From assembly GCF_018343665.1 (NCBI RefSeq), contig NZ_JAGYPM010000002.1, forward strand, positions 310,001-374,000: 64,000 bases of DNA, in the 5' to 3' direction. The notes beneath the pieces were generated by a model. The model was given only the letters and a program-made list of their open reading frames with translations, did not search any database and was not told the DNA's origin. Shown piece by piece: positions 52,910 through 60,821 of this stretch (positions are counted from its first letter, which is position 1; every line of letters begins with the position of its first letter). The position numbers and the translations under genes were made by a program. This stretch comes from Cytobacillus citreus (GTDB taxonomy: Bacteria; Bacillota; Bacilli; Bacillales; Cytobacillaceae).

Positions 52910-53398
52910 ATGGAGGGCTTTGAGCAATTAGTAAAACAATACGGACCTATGATTCATAAAATCATGAACACGCTGCATATTTACAAGAACAAGGATGAAT
53001 TCTTCCAGATTGGAAGGATTGCCCTATGGGAGGCAAATGAACGATTCGATCCGGAAAAAGGAGAGTTTACTAGCTTTGCCTACACTTATATCAAAGGCAG
53101 ATTTTTGTCCGAGATGACGAAGCAAAATAAACATGAGGAAAGGAGTGTATACGCTAAGGAGGAGTTTTGGGAGGGGATCGAGGACAACTCTCTTGAACAG
53201 CCCTTCGAAGTGAAATTCCTACTTTCCTATTGCGAGGGGTTAACGGATAATCAGAAGAAATGGGTTTTGTACACTTGCATTGATCATTTAACAATAAAGG
53301 AAATTGCCCTTAAGGAAGGTGTATCTGTATCGGCTGTTAAAGCATGGCGGAAGGGTGCAAAGGAGAAGCTGAGGGGAAGCTTAGAGATAAGGGATTAA
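52910..53398 (+). CDS. Small sigma-70 family factor
   Basis: A 162-residue sigma factor. Region 2 (about residues 1-75) includes FFQIGRIALWEANERFDP and GEFTSFAYTYIKGRFLSEM, and region 4 is the helix-turn-helix LTIKEIALKEGVSVSAVKAW near the C-terminus; regions 1 and 3 are absent. Length and the FTSFAYTYIKGR motif place it with the SigH/ComX-like and ECF-like group found in competent Firmicutes. ATG after TTGAAAGGATTTTTTTAAC. The divergent partner comK makes a competence role plausible. No anti-sigma gene is adjacent. Confidence 0.82.
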   Translation: MEGFEQLVKQYGPMIHKIMNTLHIYKNKDEFFQIGRIALWEANERFDPEKGEFTSFAYTYIKGRFLSEMTKQNKHEERSVYAKEEFWEGIEDNSLEQPFEVKFLLSYCEGLTDNQKKWVLYTCIDHLTIKEIALKEGVSVSAVKAWRKGAKEKLRGSLEIRD

Positions 53399-53544
53399 GA
53401 AGCCAGCGCAGACTGCTTCGTTCTAAACAAAAAAAGGCCATCTCATAATTGAGATGACAAAGAGAGATTTGAAAGGCTATTGTACTTAAAAAGTAAAATA
53501 GCATGGGTTGAAACTAGAACTGCTTCTTCTATTAAAGCATAATG

Positions 53545-53625
53545 TTAATTTTCCTGTTATCGCCGAAAATCAGAAAATTTTGAGGAAAATCCTATCTTTT
53601 CTCCTGTTTTCGCCAAAACTGATAG
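53545..53625. repeat. Two-copy repeat upstream of the Nudix gene
   Basis: TTTTCCTGTTATCGCCGAAAA and TTTCTCCTGTTTTCGCCAAAA lie 50 bp apart (CCTGTT at 53553 and 53603), joined by an A/T-rich segment with GAGGAAAAT. It may be a short relative of the 51-52-bp arrays. A small hairpin (CATCTCATAATTGAGATG) near 53440 may end the sigma-factor transcript. Confidence 0.5.
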
Positions 53626-53786
53626 ATCAATATTACTTTAGTAATATTTTGGGGAAAAATTTCACTTTAGTTTACGATTGTTATAGGAGTTTTTTGCAGA
53701 ATAGGGATCCATTTTGGAATTGGCCGTGAATTCAGAGATATTGTATTATGTTCAATATAACTATAAGAAGGACAAGGAGGCACCTG

Positions 53787-54539
53787 ATGAAACCAATTGT
53801 AATTGAAACAGCCCCGGACAATGTAAAGGTCAAGCTAGATAACCGCCCTATTAATCTACCATTTGAAATTCGACAACAACACCACCATCACTGGGAACAA
53901 CAAATAGGAAAGAACCCTTCTCTACGAAACGGAGCAGCTTATACAATAACGAAAATTGACAAAAACCCCGAAGAGCTTGAAGTAACTGTCGCAAAGACTG
54001 ACTACAAACACTATTTATTCACCCTCCACCATGAAGATTGCGCTGCTCCTTGTAAAGTCATCTATACATGTGCAGCTGTCATCACAAGCGACCACCATAT
54101 AGCTATTGGGCGAATGAACGAAGCAACCTCTACACCTGGACGCCTGCAATTCACAGGCGGTGGGCTAGATGAATCAGATCTAGTAGGATCCATATTTGAT
54201 TTAGAAAAAAATATCTGTAAAGAGATAAAGGAGGAGATGGGGGTGGATATTCACTCCTCATCCACACGCTCTTTCCTTCCTAAGTTCATTAAGCATAAAG
54301 GATCGCATGATTTTTGGGCGGTTATGTATGAGCTATCCGTCCATTCCACCGCAGAAGCGCTTCACACTCAATTCTTAAAGCACAACCAGCAATTAATAGA
54401 AAGCGGGCAGCAGCCAGAATTCGATGAGCTTCTATTCATCCCGCTAGAAAAAGCAGCCATAGAAGCCTTTGTTCAAAATGAGTCATCACCAATGGTAGAT
54501 TACTTGGCTCCGATTCTCGAAAAATATACAGAATCATAG
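53787..54539 (+). CDS. Nudix hydrolase family protein
   Basis: A 250-residue protein. The Nudix box is present in stretched form: LQFTGGGLDESDLVGS, then ICKEIKEEMGVDI, where the KEIKEEMG segment supplies the metal-binding Glu residues. The long N-terminal part (about 1-100) is not recognised. Such hydrolases cleave nucleoside diphosphates linked to another moiety; the substrate is not predictable. ATG 53787 follows AAGGAGGCACCTG. A decayed fragment of a paralogue lies at 55874. Confidence 0.82.
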   Translation: MKPIVIETAPDNVKVKLDNRPINLPFEIRQQHHHHWEQQIGKNPSLRNGAAYTITKIDKNPEELEVTVAKTDYKHYLFTLHHEDCAAPCKVIYTCAAVITSDHHIAIGRMNEATSTPGRLQFTGGGLDESDLVGSIFDLEKNICKEIKEEMGVDIHSSSTRSFLPKFIKHKGSHDFWAVMYELSVHSTAEALHTQFLKHNQQLIESGQQPEFDELLFIPLEKAAIEAFVQNESSPMVDYLAPILEKYTES

Positions 54540-54632
54540 ATGCCTTCCTAACGGTCCTTTGGTTAAGACTGGACATGGAAGGAAATATATAGAGTATAAT
54601 CTAAATATAAATAGTAATAGGAGCTAATAAAC

Positions 54633-55769
54633 ATGCTTATTCAATGTACAAAAAAACTTTTAGATCAGCTCGATATCAAACCTCAATCCCATATAGAGGC
54701 TGAACCGCTCTTTTCTTGGCATGCTCATTTATTAACCATTAATCGCAGGAAAACGGTTGTGCTTGTGAATGATCAAAATCGGTATGCGATTGTTTTCCAT
54801 GGCCTAAAAGCAAAGGATTTTAAAAAATTGGATGAAGTGTTATTACAAGGAATCCGTGAAACATTTCTGCAAGAGGGGATGAAGGAAGAGATAGTCGAGA
54901 AATTTCTCCTTCAATCTAAGGAGTTCACCTACACGAAAACAAAGGATCGGACTTCTGTTGCAAGAATGAACAAGGCTTGTGAGAATGTTCAATTTTTCGA
55001 AGAGCTGCTGGACAGCGATTCTATCTTTAATACGAGAATGAGTATGAGAGTCAGCAGAGATTTAGTTGGGGATGGGAAGAATAAATATATTTGCCCAAAT
55101 GAAGAGATGTATAAGGATCTTGAGCTTTTTGCGGGGGAACCTATTTTTAGAACGAAGGCTGTTCAACTAAAAGTTTCGCTAAAGCTAGGGAAGAAGCGGA
55201 ATGTTTGGCGTCGAATTGTCGTTCCGGTAAATATCACATTTGATCAGCTTCATGAATTTCTCCAGACAGCGTTTGGATGGCAGGATTATCATCTCCATGA
55301 ATTTTACGTTTACGAAGATGCTGCATCTGTTCATGAACGATCCATCAACAATTTTGTTTATCATGAGAAGGGGCATAAGCCGATTATTAATCTCGTTTGT
55401 GATGAAGAGGCCTTTGCTTATCCGAATGATGTTGAAATGAAGCTTGAAACAGATATAAAGCTATCGGAATACATCCCTGCCTATAAGAAGCTTGAATATA
55501 ATTATGATTTCGGGGATAACTGGCAGCATGAAATTAAAGTAGAGAAAATGATCGATGATTACGATGTAAATTATCCGGTTTGTCTTGAGGGTGAAGGAAG
55601 CACTCCACCAGAAGATGTTGGCGGAGAACATGGTTATGAAGAATTTCTTAAAATATTGGCTAATCCAAAGCATCCAGACTATAAACATATGGTTGAATGG
55701 GGAGAGCTGCAGGGTTATGGGGATTTTGATATCGGGAAGGTAAATCATATACTTAAAAACAGGTGGTGA
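54633..55769 (+). CDS. Plasmid pRiA4b ORF-3-like family protein
   Basis: A 378-residue protein. The C-terminal half (about 180-370) matches the pRiA4b ORF-3 family: KLGKKRNVWRRIVVPVNITF, LHEFLQTAFGWQDYHLHEF and YDFGDNWQHEIKVEK with the GEHGYEEFLKILANP tail. The N-terminal half (about 1-150) is a separate domain (LLDQLDIKPQSHIEAEPLFS) of a DUF6933-like type. The family is often carried by plasmids and IS1096-like elements, but its role is unknown. ATG after ATAGGAGCTAATAAAC. Confidence 0.8.
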   Translation: MLIQCTKKLLDQLDIKPQSHIEAEPLFSWHAHLLTINRRKTVVLVNDQNRYAIVFHGLKAKDFKKLDEVLLQGIRETFLQEGMKEEIVEKFLLQSKEFTYTKTKDRTSVARMNKACENVQFFEELLDSDSIFNTRMSMRVSRDLVGDGKNKYICPNEEMYKDLELFAGEPIFRTKAVQLKVSLKLGKKRNVWRRIVVPVNITFDQLHEFLQTAFGWQDYHLHEFYVYEDAASVHERSINNFVYHEKGHKPIINLVCDEEAFAYPNDVEMKLETDIKLSEYIPAYKKLEYNYDFGDNWQHEIKVEKMIDDYDVNYPVCLEGEGSTPPEDVGGEHGYEEFLKILANPKHPDYKHMVEWGELQGYGDFDIGKVNHILKNRW

Positions 55770-55836
55770 GTTCCCGTATCGGGCACCACTCGAAAAATCT
55801 AGTTCCAAAAGGTGTTTTTAGGATAATGAAAAAATG

Positions 55837-55866
55837 AGTCGACTGTTTCGGATGGTCGACTTTTTT
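55837..55866 (+). terminator. Terminator-like hairpin
   Basis: AGTCGAC and GTCGACT pair around an 11-nt loop, followed by TTTTTT. It lies 67 bp after the pRiA4b ORF-3-like gene. Confidence 0.85.
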
Positions 55867-55873
55867 CTGTTAA

Positions 55874-55936
55874 AACGAGCCATCACCAAATATAGATTAC
55901 TTTGCCTTAATTCTCGAAAAATATGTGAGCGAGTAG
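55874..55936 (+). pseudogene. C-terminal fragment of a Nudix paralogue
   Basis: The frame NEPSPNIDYFALILEKYVSE then stop parallels the end of the Nudix protein at 53787 (NESSPMVDYLAPILEKYTES). The rest of the copy is gone. It suggests a former tandem Nudix gene here or a duplication spanning the pRiA4b ORF-3-like gene. Confidence 0.75.
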
Positions 55937-56070
55937 CTATTCTATTTTTAAAAAGACCTATCACCTCATCAATATATATACTAAAATAGAAATAAATAAC
56001 ATGTCATTTTCCACCACCACGTACCAATTAGGCAATCCGTAGTGGTGCATGACACTGAAGGAGGCCATCC

Positions 56071-57453
56071 ATGCACAACTTGAAAAAGTATATTAGTTTT
56101 TTACTAGTTTTATTACTTTTGTCGAATGTGACGGCTGTTTCGGCAGCTGTGCCGATTGATGAAATACGAGATTTAATTAAGGAATATTACATAGAGGATG
56201 TGCCTGCTTCCGTATTAGCGAAGCCAACGGCAAAGGAAATCACGAAGCATCTGGACCCTTATTCTGTCTATATGACCACTGAGGAATTCGCCCAGTTCTC
56301 AAATGGAATCGAGCAACAGCTAGTTGGAGTTGGGATCGTTCTTGATGAGGATGAAAAGGGCATCAAAATCATGTCCGTGATCAAAGGGGGTCCAGCAGAT
56401 CGAGGCGGGATGAAGGCAGGAGATATTATTGTCAGCGTCAATGGTGTAAGCCTAGTTGGACAACCTGTGCAAAAAGCCGTTTCACTCATAAGCGGCAAGG
56501 CCAATACGTCAGTCACGCTACGCTATATATCAGCCGATACGAATGAAACCGTAACAAAAACATTGACGAGAGAAGTAATCAAGCTTCCAAATGTCGAATA
56601 TCAAATGCTCGGTGGAGAGATCGGATATATTCGCCTGAACAGCTTTTCCAATGATGCTACGAAGGAAATCACAAACGCAATTGGTAAATTAACCGGAGCC
56701 AAAGGCTGGATTTTCGATCTTCGAGACAATGGAGGAGGCTATGTATCCACTGCTCAAGAAGTAGCTGGACTTTTTCCAAACGTGAATAAGGCCTTTCAGA
56801 TTCGAGATAAAACAAAGCAGCCGGAAATTTACGCAGCTACTCCTCAAAAAGTGAAATTTACAAGCCCGACTCATATTCTGATCAATGAATACAGTGCAAG
56901 TGCTTCAGAAATGGTCGCAGTTTCGGTAAAAGAACAAAAAGGTGCGACACTATATGGACAAACCTCCTTTGGGAAAGGCTCCATGCAGTCATTATTCCCA
57001 TTAAGCGACAACAGCATGTTAAAACTAACAACAGCCCGTTTCTATTCACCAAAGGGAGTGCCAGTCCATGAAACAGGTGTCAAACCAAATATTGAAACAG
57101 CTGTAGGTGAAGAATTAATTACGTCCCACAGAGACCAATTAATCGCAAAACACGCTACTTATCAGAAGCTTCCTGCTCTTAATAGTGTTCCTGTTACAAA
57201 AACATTCACCGTTGAAATGAACATGGAAATGGATTGGTCAAAGCTAAGCCCACAGGATGTTCAACTCATCCATTTAGGTGGTAATGAAGTGCCTGTTGAA
57301 GTGAATGCAGAAGACCATTCCAAAATGACCATCAAGCCAAAAGCAAACCTTCAATCAAAAGGAAAATATATGCTCATCATTCATCCAAAATGGACAAGCA
57401 AAAACGCTAACCGTATGCAAAAAGGGATTTACCTTGAAGTGACGGTTCAATAG
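56071..57453 (+). CDS. S41 family C-terminal processing peptidase with PDZ domain
   Basis: A secreted or surface protease of 460 residues. Signal peptide to about residue 26, an N-terminal helical region, a PDZ domain (VGVGIVLDEDEKGIKIMSVI, GGPADRGGMKAGDIIVSVNG), then the S41 core with the catalytic dyad Ser277 (EYSASASEM) and Lys302 (SFGKGSMQ). The last 80 residues form an Ig-like (Big_5-type) domain not found in CtpA/CtpB. ATG after GAAGGAGGCCATCC. Substrates are unknown. It is a single gene with its own terminator. Confidence 0.9.
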   Translation: MHNLKKYISFLLVLLLLSNVTAVSAAVPIDEIRDLIKEYYIEDVPASVLAKPTAKEITKHLDPYSVYMTTEEFAQFSNGIEQQLVGVGIVLDEDEKGIKIMSVIKGGPADRGGMKAGDIIVSVNGVSLVGQPVQKAVSLISGKANTSVTLRYISADTNETVTKTLTREVIKLPNVEYQMLGGEIGYIRLNSFSNDATKEITNAIGKLTGAKGWIFDLRDNGGGYVSTAQEVAGLFPNVNKAFQIRDKTKQPEIYAATPQKVKFTSPTHILINEYSASASEMVAVSVKEQKGATLYGQTSFGKGSMQSLFPLSDNSMLKLTTARFYSPKGVPVHETGVKPNIETAVGEELITSHRDQLIAKHATYQKLPALNSVPVTKTFTVEMNMEMDWSKLSPQDVQLIHLGGNEVPVEVNAEDHSKMTIKPKANLQSKGKYMLIIHPKWTSKNANRMQKGIYLEVTVQ

Positions 57454-57565
57454 GCATAATACCTAGGTATCTTACCTAGCTACATCATCAAATTTGCGTA
57501 AAAATGTTGCTTTGAAAAAAAGTTTGATCAAAAATACCTCACAAACCCGTATATTAGGATAAATA

Positions 57566-57612
57566 AAAAGAATCCATTTTGAAAAAAAATTAATCAAGAT
57601 GGATTCTTTTTC
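57566..57612 (+). terminator. Terminator after the S41 protease gene
   Basis: AAAAAGAATCCAT and ATGGATTCTTTTT form a 13-bp stem with an inner TGA/TCA pair. Confidence 0.85.
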
Positions 57613-57676
57613 TACAGTTTTAAGTTTCGGTTTTATAAAAAAGTTTGATCATTTTCTACTGTGGTGCTCTCCACCA

Positions 57677-57778
57677 TCATGCCTGATTGTAGAGGATTGT
57701 TTTTAAAAATTCAGGATTACCTCCATGTCTTTCCAAAATATCTGGCATGCCCACTCCGACTTCATCTGCAAGGACATT
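57677..57778 (-). pseudogene. Possible C-terminal remnant of an unknown gene
   Basis: On the reverse strand, NVLADEVGVGMPDILERHGG and NPEFLKTILYNQA then stop form a 33-residue protein-like tail with no start codon, directly downstream of the MarR gene. It could be what remains of a gene once co-transcribed with marR. The family was not recognised. Confidence 0.35.
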
Positions 57779-57795
57779 AGTTTAAGATTTCCTCT

Positions 57796-58263
57796 TCATC
57801 TTAATTTCTTTGACTCTTCGCGAAGGATAGCTCGGCTGCGGACCAAAAAGTCAAAAAGAAATTTAATCTCCTGATCATTATATTTTTCGAAAAGTTCTCT
57901 TATAGATTGGCTAAAAGAGGTGAAGACGGGGAGAATCTCTTTCTCCACTTTTTCAAGATTTACATGTATGATAACACGTCTGCGGTCATTCGGATCTTTA
58001 TCTCTATACACATAACTAGCTTTTTCAAGTCTGTCAATCACGCCAGTAACAGCCCCCGTCGTAAATCCGGTCATTTCGGCCAGCTTGCCGGCAGTCATCG
58101 GATAGTTCTGTAAGATAATATCCAGGCATTTGTGATCCGTGGAATTTAAGCCCAGTTTTTCAGCCACGTTTTGATGGAACATGATCGTTTCCGTGCTGAA
58201 GTTTCGCAATTCCTCATTGAACAATTCTAATAATTTTTCCCTTGACAGATTTTCTATTGACAT
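57796..58263 (-). CDS. MarR family transcriptional regulator
   Basis: A 155-residue winged-helix regulator. DNA-binding region MTAGKLAEMTGFTTGAVTGV and the wing DPNDRRRVIIHV are typical. It has few Cys (one, in HKCLDIIL), so an organic ligand is more likely than simple oxidant sensing. I use ATG 58263 (MSIENLSREKLLELF) with GGGGG about 8 bp upstream; an in-frame GTG at 58278 overlaps that site. It is divergent from 58446, with two palindromes between. Confidence 0.88.
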   Translation of the reverse strand: MSIENLSREKLLELFNEELRNFSTETIMFHQNVAEKLGLNSTDHKCLDIILQNYPMTAGKLAEMTGFTTGAVTGVIDRLEKASYVYRDKDPNDRRRVIIHVNLEKVEKEILPVFTSFSQSIRELFEKYNDQEIKFLFDFLVRSRAILREESKKLR

Positions 58264-58289
58264 TTTGATAACCCCCACATATAATTATT

Positions 58290-58335
58290 TTATCTCACGA
58301 GATAAGATATTTATTAAACGAGATAAGAATCTTAT
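58290..58335. promoter_or_regulatory. Two candidate MarR operators
   Basis: TTATCTC-AC-GAGATAA (58290-58305, perfect 7-bp arms) and ATAAGA-A-TCTTAT (58323-58335), with an extra CGAGATAAG half-site between. They lie in the divergent marR/58446 region. Confidence 0.65.
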
Positions 58336-58445
58336 ATAACATATTATATCAAAAAACAATAACAGTTCAATGCAAGCAAATCATTAGTGGTCGATGCAGA
58401 AATGTCTTATATGTGTGGGAAAAATAAACTAAGAGGTGTTTTTTT

Positions 58446-59165
58446 ATGAATTCACTGAAAGAAGTTCTTACGCAAGAAAAAGAGATTACTATTCATACGC
58501 TTGCAAATTACATGAAGCAATATACCCGGAATAATTGGAAATCCGTATTGGAAGAACATCAATCGGAGTTTCAGGATGCATTTGATAAGTCGGGAGAATT
58601 TGCTTACGGTGTCTTCGGACGTAAGTTATTCGGACCTTTGATCAAAGAAATTGAGCGTGAAGGGTTTGTCTTGGAGTCTGACCATTTGGCTTCTTCCGTA
58701 GAGTATTGGGGACCGCCGGAAGAACGGGAACGGTGTATGTGGCATGTTTGCAAAAAAGCCGATGGTACTCTGATGGGAAGCCTGATCACCCGTGTCTTTC
58801 ACGATCATACTCAGTTTCGTATACCCCGTTCGCCGGATATCATAGCACTTGAGAAAACGGAAAGAAGCGAGATTGTTGAGGCACTTTCGCGCGCTTCCAG
58901 CCGCATCACCAAATATAACGAATTTACTGGCACATTTTTAACAGAAAAAATTGACAACGGCGAACAAAAAAATCATGGTTGGGAATACAGCGTTGAGGTC
59001 GGGTTGGGGGATTATCTTGAAATCGACAACCCCGAAATGAGCGAGGGAATGCTCGATCATGCTCTTTCTCTTTGGGGACGCAATAACTGGGAACTAACGT
59101 CGGTTGTTCCTTATCAAGGACGTCTAATCGCGTTCTTTAAACGTCCTGTGTTCGGAAGAGATTAG
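58446..59165 (+). CDS. Conserved protein of unknown function (possibly DUF6022)
   Basis: A 239-residue soluble protein without signal or membrane segment. Notable segments are EYWGPPEERERCMWHVCKK, RVFHDHTQFRIPRSPDIIAL and a C-terminal FFKRPVFGRD. It resembles the DUF6022 family, but I am not certain. The divergent MarR gene and the palindromes in between suggest it is the regulated target. ATG after AAGAGGTGTTTTTTT. No catalytic motif is evident. Confidence 0.6.
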   Translation: MNSLKEVLTQEKEITIHTLANYMKQYTRNNWKSVLEEHQSEFQDAFDKSGEFAYGVFGRKLFGPLIKEIEREGFVLESDHLASSVEYWGPPEERERCMWHVCKKADGTLMGSLITRVFHDHTQFRIPRSPDIIALEKTERSEIVEALSRASSRITKYNEFTGTFLTEKIDNGEQKNHGWEYSVEVGLGDYLEIDNPEMSEGMLDHALSLWGRNNWELTSVVPYQGRLIAFFKRPVFGRD

Positions 59166-59363
59166 AAATTAAGATAAGCTTGGTAGTTAACGACCTAATT
59201 AGGGGTAATACCATGGGAATTAAATGACTCTGTTTGAAGTCATTTCGTAAAAATCCCCCTTTAGATAACCATATCCAAAGGGGTAAAACGGTGAAGTTTT
59301 TCATAACATCGCGAACATCAAATCTTTTTTATAAACATAGGGTGACTTTATTTCAAAGCCACA

Positions 59364-59403
59364 AAAAATCTCCTTTAGTCATCACGACTAGAGGAGATTT
59401 TTC
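59364..59403 (+). terminator. Terminator downstream of the 58446 gene
   Basis: AAAAATCTCCT with a GTC/GAC core and AGGAGATTTTT form a long stem. A second stem (CCCCTTT...AAAGGGG) lies at about 59257-59284 between gene and terminator. Confidence 0.8.
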
Positions 59404-59490
59404 TGTTACATAACAAGAAGTTCAACTGCATTGCCTGGCGATTAGCTATTTGTGTCCATATTACAGGGGATAGGTGTCACATTAAATAAT

Positions 59491-60449
59491 TATGGTTCCC
59501 CAAATGATCGTTTTCCAAGGTAAACGTAACCAAAGTATGATGCCAGAAAAGTAAGTTTTGCGAGTTAACCGATAACCTAAAACGAAGAGAAACAGACCGC
59601 ACTTCAGGATTTTTTAAAAAATGGGAAACTAGTCGTCTTTTGTTTCCACCTTTTTCGCGAATATCATTAAATTTGGAAACTAACGAAGCTTTGTTTCCAC
59701 TTTTTCACGATTATTTTAAAAAAATGGGAAACTAGTCGTCTTTTGTTTCCATCTTTTTCGCGAATATCATTAAATGTGGAAACTAACGAAGCTTTGTTTC
59801 CACATTTCCATGATTTTTTAAAAAAATGGGAAACTAGTCGTCTTTTGTTTCCACCTTTTTCGCGAATATCATTAAATTTGGAAACTACTGAAGCTTTGTA
59901 TCCACTATTCCAGGATTTTTTTAAAAAATGGGAACCTAGTCGTCTTTTGTTTCCATCTTTTTCGCGAATATCTTCAAAATTTGGAAACTACTGAAGCTTT
60001 GTTTCCACATTTCCAGGATTTTTTAAAAAAATGGGAACCTAGTCGTCTTTTGTTTCCATCTTTTTCGCGAATATCATTAAATTTGGAAACTAACGGAGCT
60101 TTGTTTCCACCTTTCCACGATTATTTTAAAAAATGGGAACCTAGTCGTCTTTTGTTTCCACCTTTTTCGCGAGTATCATTAAATTTGGAAACTAACGAAT
60201 CTTTGTTTCCACTTTTTCACGAAAAATCAAAGCCGAGTGGTCATAAACAAAGAGAAATAGACCACATTTCAAGAAAAATCAGTGCCATGATGTCATAAAC
60301 GAATAGAGAAACAGACCACATTTCAGGAAAAACCCGATCCCCAAAAAGCCCTTTTATGCATAAAAAGCAAGATTTTCGTGATCATCGGTAACCAAGAGGT
60401 ATCTATGATTCCCACAATGATCGTTTTCCAGGGTAGACGGTTACCGATT
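59491..60449. repeat. Large tandem array of GTTTCC/GGAAAC pairs with flanking direct repeats
   Basis: Unit starts (GGGAA) occur at 59623, 59726, 59828, 59930, 60033 and 60135, a period of 102-103 bp; the array covers about 59608-60225. It shares sequence with the 28.7-kb array (for example GAAACTAACGAAGCTTTGTTTCC with a different linker). A 36-nt direct repeat, TATGnTTCCC...AATGATCGTTTTCC, flanks it at 59491-59526 and 60414-60449 (about 31 of 36 identical). Single-base length changes break any reading frame, so it is non-coding. 60450-60750 has nothing recognised. Confidence 0.88.
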
Positions 60450-60753
60450 GCCTTCTATTATCCCCTGGAATTTATTGTAGAATAACATTTTCCGCTTGAA
60501 GCAGCCTCCGAGTTTCTTTCGTCTCGCTCCATCCTTGGCATCACCAAAACTCTTAAGTGGTCATCTATCATATGATATTTCAGAATATACTCCCCCTAGT
60601 TGTAAAAAGAAAAACACACTCCGATTCTTGTAATCGATTTCATTTTAAATCACAAAAATCCCTTATTTGGAAGGTTAAGACTAGTATGGTTTTAATTTGT
60701 AAAAAAAGGTGATTTTTTAATACGATCACAGTAAAAAAAGTTATTTCAAGCTA

Positions 60754-60781
60754 TTAATGAACATTATTTTCTACCGATGAT
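60754..60781 (+). promoter_or_regulatory. Possible sigma-D promoter of the chemotaxis receptor
   Basis: CCGATGAT (60774-60781) fits the -10 consensus CCGATAT; a weak TTAA at 60754-60757 lies 16 bp upstream. Chemoreceptor genes are commonly sigma-D dependent in Bacillus. Confidence 0.4.
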
Positions 60782-60821
60782 AATAGAGTGATAGGACTTT
60801 TTTACTGGAGGAAATGAATAG

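Noticed and set aside
53508-53729. Frame before the Nudix gene
   Set aside because: Lies in a two-copy AT-rich repeat and has no ribosome site.
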